Shown here in pieces: positions 9,643 to 21,250 of a DNA stretch of 64,000 nucleotides. Source of the DNA: Oscheius dolichura (Eukaryota > Nematoda > Chromadorea > Rhabditida > Rhabditidae). The position numbers and the translations under genes were made by a program. The notes beneath the pieces were generated by a model, which saw nothing but the letters and a program-made list of their open reading frames with translations, searched no databases and was not told the DNA's origin. The first letter of the stretch is position 1, and each line of letters opens with the position of its first letter. Where the stretch lies: the NCBI GenBank assembly GCA_932521035.1, contig OW051495.1, positions 3,100,001 to 3,164,000 of the forward strand. Direction: 5' to 3'.

Positions 9643-11084
9643 CTATTTGTTCCGGAGGTCGATAATTGTGATTTTAATGTCTTTATGATAGCGAACATGA
9701 TTTGCTTCCTTGAATATGGGGGCCTGCATACTTTCAACATGTGGATGGAAGCCTTTCTTGTCGCAACCTCCAATTATTTGCATACCAGAGGGTGTAATAA
9801 CAAATGTGCCTACTCTAAAGTACGTAAATGATAAAACCAAAAAGAGAAACATACTCATCGTATGACGGAGCGCAAACAATAGCAATAGCATCACTAATAG
9901 CCGATTGATAAGCATGGTGAGTGTGAAGATCGACGGATGAAAGGAACGCTGTTTGAGACGGATGCGTATGGATCCAACCAAATGTTAATAATTCTTTCTC
10001 TGCTTGAGCGGCAAATATCTGAAAACTATTTCTAGTTAAAAATGATATACGCCCACCTCTTCTTCTCCTTCAGAATTACAAGAGTTCGCTGTACCTGTTT
10101 GACGGGGTATAATAACGTGTGTAACGACGAATCTATAGTTGCAAATAATTCCACAGAGGATCCCACAAGTCTCAATATCTCTTCTAGTATTACTTTCGGC
10201 AGCAGAAAGAAATCTAAACACGCGGTTTTGCAAAATGAAAAACTCACTTTCCAACGACATCTCCAGCAATAATTATTTTAACATCAGTACCATCAAATTC
10301 GCTTACAGCAATTTCAAGAGGAGAAGTGACAGATGTTGACTTATGTCGTGGTGACACCACCAAACCGTCATAGGATATCTCATCGGTTGTAATTCCAGGA
10401 TTCTGTATTCGGCTATGTTGATTCCGCATTTGAACCATAAAAGCAGCACGGGCATGTTCCTGACGGGCGACTTTTTCTAATTCGAGCTTTTTTCGTGCCT
10501 CTTCTCTTACTTTCTATATTGAGATAGATTTGAAAACAAAATAACTTACTTCTTCTTCTTGTATTTTGTTAATCTTTGCTAAATGGTGATTATACTCTTT
10601 TTCGTATTGTTCTTTCAGCATACTTTTCACATCAGATGCCTATATTAAATTAAAAAAAGAAAATGGTTCTCATGCCGTTGCCATAATAGTTCTAGCCTTC
10701 GTTATAACCTCACTTTTCACTGATCCTGTATAATCTTTGTAATATTTGTGTGTCGGCAATTCAGATATAGCAAGGCTAAATGGAAAAGGTTCAGTGCACC
10801 AAACAAAGCTTACTTTAAATAGCGCATCATTAAAATAAAAGCCTTTTCCAGTTCTTTATCCTTCAGATACCCATAGGCTACGCTGTACATCTGGAGCAAA
10901 GTATTGCAATATCTAAAAATTTTTAATCCTTTAGATGTTCAATAATCACATACCTTTCTACGGGTATATTGTCTAGCACTTTGGGAGCCTTAGCATCTTC
11001 TTGCAATTTTGCCATCCGTTTTCCTGGTTCATACGGAATTAGATTAAGATTACCATTAGGGGCAGACGGCTCAATGTCAGTCAT
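9643..11084 (-). CDS. AMSH/STAMBP-like JAMM deubiquitinase
   Basis: Zinc metalloprotease that cleaves K63-linked ubiquitin on endosomes. Eight or so exons with about 40-60 nt introns encode about 385 residues. The N-terminal MIT-like helical region ([11 protein letters not shown]) is followed by a coiled Glu/Lys-rich stretch ([20 protein letters not shown]). The C-terminal MPN+ domain shows ETCGILCG and the JAMM motif [20 protein letters not shown] (His-x-His and Asp zinc ligands), then the AMSH-specific CDKKGFHPH end. The acceptor TTTTAG abuts the ATG. It is the last gene of an operon-like minus-strand run. Confidence 0.93.
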
Positions 11085-11258
11085 CTAAAATCGTTTTATT
11101 AAAATATACAATAATTCAGACATAGTACGGACAAGACCGGGGATGAATTTGAAGTGTAAAAATATAACTATATACAACGTTTATTTTGATATGAGATAAA
11201 CACTTACAAAACGAAAGCTCGTGGTAATAATAGATAATGTATAAAAAGAAAACAATTT

Positions 11259-12255
11259 TCACGTTCCTCTACATATAAAGTCTCTTTCTCCTTCTTCGAT
11301 TCGTTTCCAAAACTTTGTTTTTAGATCTTCGACAAACTCTTGAAATAGATGTTCCAAAGCATTTGTGCCAATATCGTGTACAACAGCTTCTGTACCACTA
11401 TCATGCGCCATAACTAGGGAACCACTTTTGATCATGTTGAGATTTTTGTAGGTAGGATCATTGTGGAAAGCACCAATGTATGCAGCAATCTATGATTCAT
11501 CTATTTGGAAATGATTAAACAAATAGGTACCTGCCTAGGATAGCCATAGAGTCCTTTGAGACCATCACCTTTTCTATGATTTACTGATACAGCTGACCTC
11601 TCCGAGGTTGTTTTCCAATCAATCAAACACGGACCACTTGGAAGTAGAATCACCGCATCAAAGCGACCAGTATACAACAGATCGTAGTGGACTACTTTGC
11701 CTTCCATGATGCTGTCAACGACTGGAAGAGATTCAATAAAAGGATAAACTGATTGTAAATAGCCATGGATGGTATCATCAGTTGTGCTATACTGAAACAT
11801 GAAAAGACTGAAAAGTATCCAAACCTGAGCAATTTTTCTAAAGGAGCAAATGTATTATTCTTCTTAGATGTTAATAAATCTTCTAATGTCTTATGAAATC
11901 TTCTACCAACTGCGGCCCTTTCACTCATATACGTCTTGAAAGCAAGTAGTCCTATTTTCGCAATTTTATCCTCTTGCCATGCTAGAAGAGCTGTCTTATC
12001 ACTTATGCAGCTATCAATAACCGAAAAAGTAGGGTACTTCTTCACCATGCTCGGAGAGCATTCAGCTTCTGTGTTGCGTGACCAAAGAGAACACTTTTCG
12101 AAAGCATCTGCTGTTGGACCCCGTATTAGAACGTCGCGTTTTGAAGGCATAATCCTGGTTCCAAAACGAACGTTGGATATCATAACTAAATAAAATATTA
12201 ATTTCATTGCAGGCCGATCTTTACCACAAAAGGAGCAAAGGAAACGAACCGCCAT
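11259..12255 (-). CDS. Mitochondrial genome maintenance exonuclease 1 (MGME1)-like
   Basis: Single-strand DNA exonuclease of the PD-(D/E)XK superfamily that processes mitochondrial DNA ends. Exon 1 (MAVRFLCSFC) is joined by a 39-nt intron to VMISNVRFGTRIMPSKRDVL. Landmarks are PTFSVIDSCISDKTALLAWQ, the RRFHKTLEDLL helix, and the catalytic stretch FDAVILLPSGPCLIDWKTTS, carrying the Asp...Asp-x-Lys of the nuclease core. The C-terminus is KFWKRIEEGERDFICRGT. It lies 111 nt after ATG12 and 175 nt before AMSH on the same strand. Confidence 0.85.
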
Positions 12256-12365
12256 AATGTATCGAGCTCAATAGGGAATGAAATTTATTTCAGAGCATAA
12301 TAAACAAGATGTGAAAATATATGAGAGTAAAACCCGAAACATACAAACCAAATAGCGCAGGTAAT

Positions 12366-12653
12366 TTATCCCCAAGCCTGAGTAATACTATAATAGATCG
12401 TAAGTTCCTTGTTATCTTCACCAGTTCCATAACAATCGCGTAGAACTTGTAAAGTATGCTCTGGGGATGGGGCAAAAATCTGTGAAATATAAAGAAAAAG
12501 GATTTGATCGCTATTGAGACCCATCATCTTGCGAAGAAGGGCTGTTAGTTGGGCGATATTTTGAGAAGAAGATGCTTGGACTTTTTTTTGTCTAAGAACT
12601 GGAGCATCACCAACAGATTTAAGAAGAATTTGGACTTTTTCCGGTGTAGCCAT
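12366..12653 (-). CDS. atg12: ATG12 ubiquitin-like autophagy protein
   Basis: Intronless 95-residue ubiquitin-fold protein, the length of nematode LGG-3. ATG12 is conjugated through its C-terminal Gly to ATG5 to make the E3-like complex for LC3 lipidation. Visible landmarks are VQILLKSVGDAPVLRQKKVQ, FLYISQIFAPSPEHTLQVL and the terminal YYSITQAWG with the essential final glycine. The acceptor TTTTTAG abuts ATG, consistent with trans-splicing inside an operon. Confidence 0.93.
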   Translation of the reverse strand: MATPEKVQILLKSVGDAPVLRQKKVQASSSQNIAQLTALLRKMMGLNSDQILFLYISQIFAPSPEHTLQVLRDCYGTGEDNKELTIYYSITQAWG

Positions 12654-12725
12654 CTAAAAAGACACAATGACGAGGTAACCCAGCAACGACCGTAAAGTAG
12701 ACGGTTTAAATGATAAACGTACATT

Positions 12726-13143
12726 TTAGATGAAGGAGAAAACAGCCGAACGCAGGAAGAAAAGTATGCCGGATAGAGAAATAAGAGCAATTGAATTGAA
12801 CAGGGTACGTTCCCAAGGCTCTAGCATATACAAGCCAGTCAATAGAAGATATTGTAGATAGTACCACTGGATACCTGTTACCTATAAATATCGGAATTTT
12901 TTCGTAAAAAGAGAACGTTGTTTCTCCGATCGCTCTATCATTGACTCTTGGTCGAAAGTGTAAAAATGCACAATGATTCATAATCGGAAGTGTAATGAAG
13001 GTGTTACCAAGTTTAGCTTTTATGGCATCTTTACATTTTCAATGGCATCTTTACATTTTCGACATATATATAGGCTCTAAACAAAATCAAAATAAGCTTA
13101 CTGATTTAAATTCTTCTTTAGGGTGAACAGTGGAAGCACTCAT
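12726..13143 (-). CDS. Small membrane protein, serine palmitoyltransferase small-subunit-like; frame disrupted
   Basis: The last exon encodes EPWERTLFNSIALISLSGIL then FFLRSAVFSFI-stop; EPWERTxFN is the signature of SPT small subunits, which activate sphingoid-base synthesis in the ER. The first exon starts MSASTVHPKEEFKS. Between them the frame YICRKCKDAI is broken by a 20-nt tandem duplication (13021-13060). If one copy is disregarded the frame stays open into TFSFYEKIPIFI, while a 38-nt intron starting inside the repeat is the alternative. It heads the minus-strand run and is 72 nt from ATG12. The N-terminal exons may belong to a different product. Confidence 0.5.
13021..13060. repeat. 20-nt tandem duplication
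   Basis: Two adjacent 20-nt copies of AATGGCATCTTTACATTTTC (the first copy begins with T instead of A). They lie within the coding region of the gene at 12726-13143 and shift its frame. Confidence 0.85.
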
Positions 13144-13670
13144 GGGCTAGGCGCGCTGCAACAGCAGCTTTCAGGTGAATGATATCGATTTTTATCGGTG
13201 CCTGATAACGATAACGCAAGCAGAAAAAAACCTGAAATACCAATGGTCTATCTAGAAATACATTCAATGGATATAAAAAGGCAAGAAGTTGTGATAGATA
13301 TCATGGCGGGTAAATCTTCCCGTGAGAAATAAGCAAGACTCGTGACTGTATATCGATATATCGACGGCGCGGCGTATAATTGAAATCTATCTTGCTGCTT
13401 ATGAAATGCATTGAAAGTCTATTGTGAAAGGTGGGACAGAAAACGCATCATGTTTTGCTCCTAGTGGTCTATGTCACCATGCGTACTCTGCTTTCTCTGC
13501 GCTCTCTCTATTTTCGCAATGGCAGACGTCCCTCCTTCCTGCTTGTTGTTAGCAACTTTGCCTTGATTCCAATCTCTTTGTTTTTACTATAGAGTCTTCT
13601 TTTCATACTTGCTTATTTGCCTTGTGAAAGCTAACATTTCAGATCACTTCATTGGGGTCTTCAATAAATC
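13144..13670. promoter_or_regulatory. Divergent promoter region
   Basis: AT-rich gap of about 525 nt between the minus-strand operon-like run and the plus-strand IFRD1 gene. No open frame of note. A TTTCAG acceptor at about 13641 lies shortly before the IFRD1 start. It probably holds both promoters. Confidence 0.5.
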
Positions 13671-15622
13671 ATGGGAAAAGGGCGAAATCGCAACAAGGAT
13701 AAAGATCCATACAGTGGTCCGTCAAATCGTCAACGAGGTATAAATACAAACCTTTTATATATATAATTAGCTAAATGTTCATGTGTACAAGCTCTGACGG
13801 TTTTAAAACAACCAAAATTGTTGTCAAAAACAACCGTTACTTCATTGATTTAGTTTATTGTTGAGTACACTTCACCTTTCATAACTTTTATTTCATCTTT
13901 TACCAAACACATATTATATTTTTTCAGACAATGACAGTGACAGTGATTGCTCATATTCTACTCACCTGACTTTTGACGACGACTTGAAAAGTGTTCAAGG
14001 TAGGATACATGTAGTTCTTCCAGGAACAAAGCAAATATATCATAAGTTGGAATTACATAAGGTTTATTCATGAGCGCTAGAATAGGGCAGAAAGAAAATC
14101 CATATTTGTTTCCACTTCCTTTTATTTTAGGCGATGTGGATGACGTTGAAACTATTGTAGATAAAATGGCTGAACACATTGAAAACGCCTCCAATAAAAA
14201 GTAAGGTGCATCTAGATCTTTATTTTCGATTTTTAGTATCAGTGTCCGACTTGCTGCTCTTCGACTGCTCAACCTCGCCTTTACATCTCATTTCGTGCCA
14301 GATTTTATTTCAAAGTACAAAAGCACAATAATAGACTTAGTCACGAAGAATCTTAAAAAGACGGATGAAGAATGTGTCGTTTCTGCTCTTCTAGTTGCAA
14401 ATGTATCCATTCAGATATGTATGTTGCTTTAGATTTTTAGCATTTTCTTCGCATATTTGTCTTGTTTATGATAATAGCCTTTCAGGGGAAGATATTAGTG
14501 AAGAAATAGCAGAAGTTCTCTCCACTATGCGAGCGATTGTAAATAATACAGCACGGCCTGAAATGGTCCGCTCTGTCTGTGCTCTAAGTACCGCCGTCGT
14601 CACCTACCTTTCTTGTGAGGAAGATACTATCATAGAAGATTCAGCAAAGGTATTGCATTTCTTGCCTTATCTAATTTTGTTTATTTAGTCATTGAAAAAC
14701 GCATGGACTAGTCTTAAACTCTCTGTAGGTTCGTCAAAGCTTTTTTCCTCGGCACTTACTGGCTGGGCTCTTTTGTTACAAGTAAGCTGTTTTCTTTTAT
14801 TTCTATTTGCTATATTATAGAGAAGCCCTTCCAGCTTGCAAGACGCTGTCAATGATTATCATAAACTTACAAATTACCTACAGGGAGAACAATTAGACGT
14901 TCGTGTTACATGTGGAGAAGTCATAGCTTATGTTTACGAAATTTCCAGGGAAAATTTTGGACAGAATTTCCGATTTCCCAATCATCAACAAATAGTAGAG
15001 GTGCGTTATATTCTTGAAGGCTCTGCATGATGAGGAATTTTTTATTATTTAGTGGCAATCCATGGTTTAGATATCCCTAATTCTATATTTATTTTTAAAA
15101 AAAATTTGATACATTTCAGGCTATCGATGATTATTCTACAGAATCCACAAAGCAAAAAGCCAAGAAAGATAAACGTGTTCAACGATACTCCTTTAGGTGA
15201 AATCATTCGTTTTTTTTTGTTATTTTTTCAGGCAAATATACTCATGTATTGTGGACGAGGAACCACCAGAAGTGAAAATTAAGTTTGGCGGAGAAAGCCT
15301 AGGATTGGATTCTTGCTCGAAAAAGCTTTTTTACGACGTATGCTGTGATGTATACAATAATATCTCTGCAAATCACCTTTCCTTCAGGTTTTACATGGTG
15401 GAATGATGCGTCATTTAGAAAACAACCTTCAACTTAGAGAATATTTTGACTTGGGGCCTGTTCCTCCTGTTCCTGAAAAGATAAGCAAAATCGCCAAGGT
15501 TTGTTCTATAAGGTTATGCTCATTTCCTTTAAAAATTTCAGTTGGCGTATCATAACGATGCAGCAAAATACAGAAATCAAGTGCGAAGTAAACAACGTGA
15601 CAAGAGAAGTAACTTCTACTAG
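13671..15622 (+). CDS. Interferon-related developmental regulator (IFRD1/TIS7) homologue
   Basis: Conserved transcriptional co-regulator with armadillo-like repeats. About ten exons; the start MGKGRNRNKDKDPYSGPSN is basic. The repeat region shows VRLAALRLLNLAFTSHFVPD and VRSVCALSTAVVTYLSCEED. A classic IFRD segment includes TGWALLLQRS and RVTCGEVIAYVYEIS. The conserved C-terminal part has LDSCSKKLFYDVCCDVLHGG, MMRHLENNLQLREYFDLGP and KYRNQVRSKQRDKRSNFY-stop, matching the KxRxKxRDKRA end of the family. Introns are 45-140 nt and end TTTCAG or TTTAG. Confidence 0.85.
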
Positions 15623-15663
15623 ATACCGAAAATACGGCATTTTTTCATCTCGTGATTCCTATT

Positions 15664-15768
15664 ATGTATAAGTTAGCCCAGTTCGCTAGTTTTGGGGTTT
15701 TATTCGTCTTTTTATTACTATCTGCCAAGATTTTATCCGGTGTTTTGCCTTACAGTAATGGCTCATAG
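15664..15768 (+). CDS. Candidate 34-residue single-pass membrane microprotein
   Basis: A short ATG frame, MYKLAQFASFGVLFVFLLLS then AKILSGVLPYSNGS-stop, with one strongly hydrophobic helix. It sits in the 290-nt gap between IFRD1 and OSGEPL1. It could be a real microprotein or chance sequence in a 3' UTR. Size resembles small ER or mitochondrial subunits, but I do not recognise it. Confidence 0.3.
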   Translation: MYKLAQFASFGVLFVFLLLSAKILSGVLPYSNGS

Positions 15769-15913
15769 AGCTCCTTCACTTTTTGGGCATTTTATAGAAT
15801 AAAGTAATGTTATCAACTATCGTAGAGTTTATAGTGGTTATTGCTTTAGATATCAGGAATTCTCGTCACAAACGACATACGTTTATAGCAAGGCATTAGG
15901 AGATAGTAGTTGT

Positions 15914-17436
15914 ATGTGGAAATTGCTCCATTTGAAAAAGTTATGTATCAATTCTCGAAGAACTGCCACGCTTCTTGGAATTGAAACTAGGTTTGGCTTA
16001 ATAATGTCTAATAATTTCCCAGTTGCGATGATACTGCCGTTTGTGTGATGAATGATAAAAGAGAGGTGCTTTCCGCCTTGACATTTACTGACAGAGATTC
16101 TCAAATCCAAAAAGGTGGAATCTGTCCAGAAACGGTGGCAAAGCAGGTGTGTTCGAACAATTCATAACCTTTGTTTCAGCACCGTCATCATTTACCGAGA
16201 CTTATCGAGAAATGCGTTGCCGAAAGTGGCATTTCAATGAAGGATTTGACGGCAGTTGCGGTAACCACTACTCCTGGATTGGTCATAGCACTCAAAGAGG
16301 GAATAAAAACGGCTATTCAACTAGCACAGTATGTTCTGCTTTTTTCCCCTAAAATTTAGGTTAAGACAGTATGAGAAGACGTTAATCCCTGTGCACCACA
16401 TGAGGGCCCATGCATTAGCCGCCTTTCTAGTTTCGTCTGAACTTCACTTTCCCTTCATTTCTGTCCTTATCTCCGGTGGGCATGCCCTGATCGTATTGGT
16501 CGAATCCGTTGACTCATTTAAAGTTTTAGGTTGAAAATTTAGTTGATCGCTATAAAACATATTTAGGCAAGAGTTTGTCTGGTAGTCCAGGAGAATGTAT
16601 TGATAAAATTGCTCGTGAATTAAACATCTCTGAGATTTCCGAATTTCGAGGACTGCATCCAGGAGCTGCTGTGGAGATTTTAGCATCGAGGTTCATTTTT
16701 TGTTGTTGAAAACGTTTGTTCTCTTTTAAATCTGCACCTGAAGGTCATCTCCGATATAGCATCACTGGTCCATCTATTTCTGGAGCTAACATGAACTTTT
16801 CCCAGCTGAAATCAAACATTCTAGGCGCAATTAAAAAAGCCGAGAAATCGGCAGATATATCTGTAGAAGATGTTTGTGCTACTGTTCAAGTTAGTTTCGA
16901 GTGAATATGTAAAATTCTTACAGTATCAAGTGGCTAGGCACATTTGCATACGATTAAATTCTGCCCTTGACAGCATGAAGAGTTCAAAACGATTGACAGA
17001 TACCATAAAATATGTTGTAATTGGGGGCGGAGTAGCATCCAATAAATATATCCAGAACGGTGAGGAGGAGATATTTATATTTATTCTGTTTTGCTTTTTA
17101 GCTATTTCAAAAGTTTCCAGTGCATATGGGTTGACTACAATACTTGTTCCTCCACGGCTTTGCACTGACAATGCGGAGATGATTGCTTTAACAGGCCTAT
17201 TGAAAATGGAAGCAAGGTTAGACTCAGATCTCCCGGTTAGCCACAAGAATTCCAGATCAACTGGCATATATCAATGGCCTGATATCCCTAATACAATCTA
17301 CGCCCACGCTCGAAGTGATTTAGGAGAAGATCAAACGCAGTGGATAACGGAGAAGCCAGTACACATTCTTAGTGGGCCATCTATTCATGGGGATAAACCG
17401 CTGTACATCTATTGTAAAGAAGACTTCAAAAAATAA
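15914..17436 (+). CDS. Mitochondrial tRNA t6A transferase (OSGEPL1/Qri7)
   Basis: Adds the threonylcarbamoyl group to A37 of ANN-decoding mitochondrial tRNAs. The start MWKLLHLKKLCINSRRTATL resembles a mitochondrial presequence and runs into the ASKHA core LGIETSCDDTAVCV. The metal-binding motif HHMRAHALAA is intact (HxxxH), as are ISGGHALIVLVESVD, GECIDKIAREL, VVIGGGVASNKYIQ and the DNAEMIALTG motif. About 400 residues in eight short-intron exons. Presence of the presequence and spacing favour the mitochondrial paralogue over cytosolic OSGEP/Kae1. Confidence 0.92.
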
Positions 17437-17544
17437 ATCTAGAGCCTGTTTTTTTTTCTACCGACACAATAGGGGTACTTTTTAAATGTTTATAAAACAT
17501 GCTACTCTTACATAAAAATATCTATAAGTACAAGTATTTCACAG

Positions 17545-18945
17545 TTAATTCCTAGCTTCCCCGAGTTCGAGTACACGTGGAATACTGTCTATTTGGGTTA
17601 GTGAAAGTAAATCCAGGACCTAAAAAGCATGAAAGATGATATAGACGAAAAAAACCTTTGGTGCCTCATTTGCTGTATAAACTCTGTAATCGGGCGCTTC
17701 AATTTGTCCTCCGGCAATCAAATGTACTAAATTTTTCAGCTGGTCAATGCTTCCCCTAAAATATTGGAATTTATACAATAACCGAATCTTTTACTTGGTA
17801 ACTCCCGTAATGGTCAATCTATTTTTGGCTACAAGTTTAACAGGGAGTTGTACATCTAATCCGGAGAGACCGCCGACAAACAATACACCACCCTATTATT
17901 GCATTTAATAATAAATTATGTAATAAAAAACAAACCTCTGAAAGGCATTTGAGCGATCCCGTCACTGTTCTAGGAGAAGTAACAAAATCAAACACTACGT
18001 TTACACCGGTACAAGCAACGTCTTTTGTCCGCATGATCAAGTATTCCTCGGATTCTGCAAAGAAATAGATAAAAGCAAATTGTACGGCTAACCTGAATCA
18101 TCCCAATGTACCACAAAATCGGCACCATTCTTTTCAGCAAGAGGAAGTCGTTCTTCGTTGGCATCAACAACTATCAGGCGGATTTTCCTAAGAAAAGGGA
18201 GTTATGTTGAAAATTATTTTTTAAAAACTTTTCATTGTGAGCGATGAGGAAATGTTTGGCTAATTTTAGCAGCCATAATCCGTGCCCTCCAGCTCCGACA
18301 ACTAAAATATTGCAAAATCCTTTGGAATGAGTGAAAGTTTCAACAATTGGTCGAGCCTACAATATGTATAAACAAGAGAAAACAGAGAATTTACTTGTAT
18401 AATAGCGGAAAATGCCCAGGTTGCACCAGCGGGAAGGATAGACGCTACATGCATTGACACGGTATCAGGAATCTTGACCAGGAAATTGAGAGTAGGGACA
18501 ACAACATAGTCAGAGTATCCATGGCTAGTCATTTCATCCGTGGGCCATACTATTACCTAGAGCAGATGCACATTTCAAAACAACAAATGACATACATTAT
18601 CTCCCAGTGTTAAATGATAATCTGCCGGGGCCGATTCAGTACCAAAACTTTCTATTATTCCACAAATTTCATAACCTGAATACTGAGCAAAATAAAATTT
18701 AGACCTATAAAAATACCAGGAAAAAGACTAGTTCCCTTGATACCATTTGTTATTCTAGCTCGTTTGTTGTTGGTGTCCTCGCGATCAATGATAGAGACCC
18801 CTGCGTAGCGAACCTAAACATACCAATTATATCCGCTATATCACGAAAAACAAAAGACAATGTTGAGAAAACCAACTCTGATTCTGGCTCCTTTACAAGG
18901 AGGTTCGGGGACGTTTTTCTGATGATTTATTTCTGCTATATCCAT
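17545..18945 (-). CDS. Zinc-type alcohol dehydrogenase-like MDR oxidoreductase
   Basis: Medium-chain dehydrogenase/reductase with an N-terminal GroES-like domain ([12 protein letters not shown], then [18 protein letters not shown]) and a Rossmann nucleotide-binding domain ([20 protein letters not shown]). The ADH landmark [12 protein letters not shown] precedes the Rossmann fold, and [18 protein letters not shown] follows. About 340 residues with about nine introns. A start at 18945 ([11 protein letters not shown]) follows a CTTTAG acceptor by 37 nt; the exon upstream of ATG stays open and could join the preceding Ser-rich gene through GTAAGC. Substrate unknown. Confidence 0.8.
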
Positions 18946-19053
18946 TGACGTTCCCAATGAACCAAGTCTTCTCGAAACATCTCTAAAGATATGCGTTAAA
19001 ACGTGAAACGGTTTGGCGAATATATGTCTATTTAAGAATAAAACATTATTAGC

Positions 19054-20795
19054 TTACCGGGAGTGACTATCAGTGCGAACAGTTGCAGATGATGATGATC
19101 TGGACCTTTGCGAGGAGGGTCGACTGATCTGTAGTTTATTCTGGGATAAAGTTGCATCAGTTTGGCTGAAAGACGTAATGGTTTTTATTTGCAAAAAATG
19201 ATAACTTTTTATTCGATGTGGATTGATGTCCTGCATGAGAATATGAGTGCTGCGTTTCCATGGTATCAGTATTTCTTGTACTTCTACGAGTACTACTAGC
19301 TTGTGATGACGAGCGGGAAAAATCCATTTTCTCTTCTTCAACTGTCGGAAGTCTTCTACCCTGATCCAGATTACGACGAATTACAGTCAAGTTTTGTTTC
19401 TCTTTGAGAGGGTCTCGTGGTGCTGTACTATTATTGAAAGAAGCACGAATTTGTTCCCTGTAAAAAAATAAAAATAAAAATTCACAATGCAATTTCTCAC
19501 CTTTGTTTTGATTTATGAAGCTTGTCAAGTCTAAGCTTTTCTAGACATGCCATCATGTCTTTTGACTGAGTACCTGCTGGTAGCTTCTGAACACTAGTAG
19601 ACCAGAATTATAAAACGGTACCTCAAGATTTCTATAGTAGGAATCCGGAGCTATGCCTGAGCTCTGATCCATTGTATTGTTCCGTATCGTTGTATTGTTT
19701 CGCATCGTTGTATTGTTTGCATTTATAGCAGACACCTCCCAATCGGGCAAACGCGACATGGCTTAATTGTACCTTTGTCGTAAGATCGAAAAAAAATAAT
19801 AACCTTGTTTATGCTTAGGCGTACTGGTACTAACGCCTATAATCCCATTTGGCCGAAGATCCTGATTACGACGCCGTACTGGCGTACGTTTTTCTTCAAA
19901 TACATTTTGTGTAGGAGGCGAAATTAGTGTATTCTTCGGTGGAGAAATTTGCCTATTCTTAGGAATAACTACAGGCGAAGTTGTTATTCGATTCTTTAGT
20001 TCATTTCTTGTATTTTCTTCGGATGAATTAGTATGAGTGCCATCCATTTCGGAATTTGGATGTGCTTCATTTTTTGGAGCCGCCCTTAAAGGAACAGTAT
20101 AACCGTTTCGCTACAAACATTTCTGATGCTGAATGAACCTACGTTTGTTTTACATCCCATTTATGTGGTCCTTTATCCCAGCTGCAGTTATTTGCTTTAA
20201 TTGCGCCTACGTCAAAGTTTTCCGGTATGTTCAAACGACGTCCCGATATTTCAAAGGCCTTTTGTTCCGTTTCAAATAGACGATTTACTTCAGAAGCTGT
20301 AATAAGTGGATGTATAAATGAATTGAGATCTAACCGTTGCCGCAAAATTCTGTCGAATTCGACGTGATATTAGGTCCGGTAAACGAAGTGGCTATGCAGT
20401 CATCATTGAAACTGCGAGAGGCATTTTTATCCAACGAAACACTTGAAACTGGCACATCACACTTTGGTCGTCTTGAAACTGTAAAACACATTGTAATTCG
20501 TAAAAAAATACGACGACCTGTAGATTGAAAGGATTCTTCTGGAATTGGTGGTAGCTTTGCAACTGGTTCTGGGCTTCCTATATATATTTATGAAACAAAT
20601 AGTAGATTGCTTACCTCTATAGAGCGACTTTTCTTGGTCTACTTCGTGATCTTCTCCCCAATCAATGGTTTCATTTTCTACAACATCTACTACGTCTTCG
20701 TCGTTCTCTTCGTAATCGCTCATTCCTAAATCTGCAAGTTTTAGAGCTTGAGAATGAATTTTATTGTGTAAAGAAGTCATAAAGAAACATGGCAT
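19054..20795 (-). CDS. Ser/Arg-rich low-complexity protein of unknown function
   Basis: About ten exons encode roughly 450 residues. Starts MPCFFMTSLHNKIHSQALKL, then an acidic run (SDYEENDEDVVDVVENETID). A compact conserved-looking segment is EISGRRLNIPENFDVGAIKA then NNCSWDKGPHKWD. Further on are proline-directed sites (SPPKNTLISPP), an Asn/Thr tandem repeat (NNTTMRNNTTIRNNT) and a Ser/Arg-rich end (SRPSSQRSRSSSSATVRTDS). It ends at TAA that overlaps a perfect GTAAGC donor, so the true protein may continue into the downstream MDR gene. A cytoskeletal or cell-cycle scaffold is possible from composition only. Confidence 0.65.
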
Positions 20796-21058
20796 CTATT
20801 CAGTATGTTTAAAATAAAAACGTTCCCGGTCAAAATACTTCGCACAGAACCGCGCCCTAATATTATCAATGTGGAAATGGTACGATATGAAAACTCTCCC
20901 TCCAATTTTACGAAGATTTATTGATGAGGGTTGAGTAAAATGTAATCAGACCAGACAGAAAACAACGTAAACGCAAATGTATAGTTCTAAAAATACTTAG
21001 GTGTCAGCAGAAATAACGTTTTATTCGTTTACCTACAAATAAAATGTAAAAGACGCGG

Positions 21059-21250
21059 TCAATCAGAAGAAGACAAAACGATTTTCATAAATACTGCCTC
21101 TATATTCATTTGCTTCTTGTCCAATCCAAGATACTAACGTTTTGTTTCTGCTATTAATAGTACTGCCGCTTTCCATGAATTTTGACGCATAGCTTGCATG
21201 GCAGCAAAAAGATTCAGCAAAAGAATAAATACAGCGTTTGTTTTGCCCAT
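21059..21250 (-). CDS. Small secreted peptide, two exons
   Basis: ATG opens a signal peptide MGKTNAVFILLLNLFAAMQA, followed by MRQNSWKAAVLLIAETK. A 39-nt intron (GTTAGT...ATATAG) removes an in-frame TAG and leads to QAVFMKIVLSSSD-stop, about 50 residues in total. No cysteines and no known family; a secreted peptide or small effector is possible. The unspliced alternative ends after 38 residues. Confidence 0.4.
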
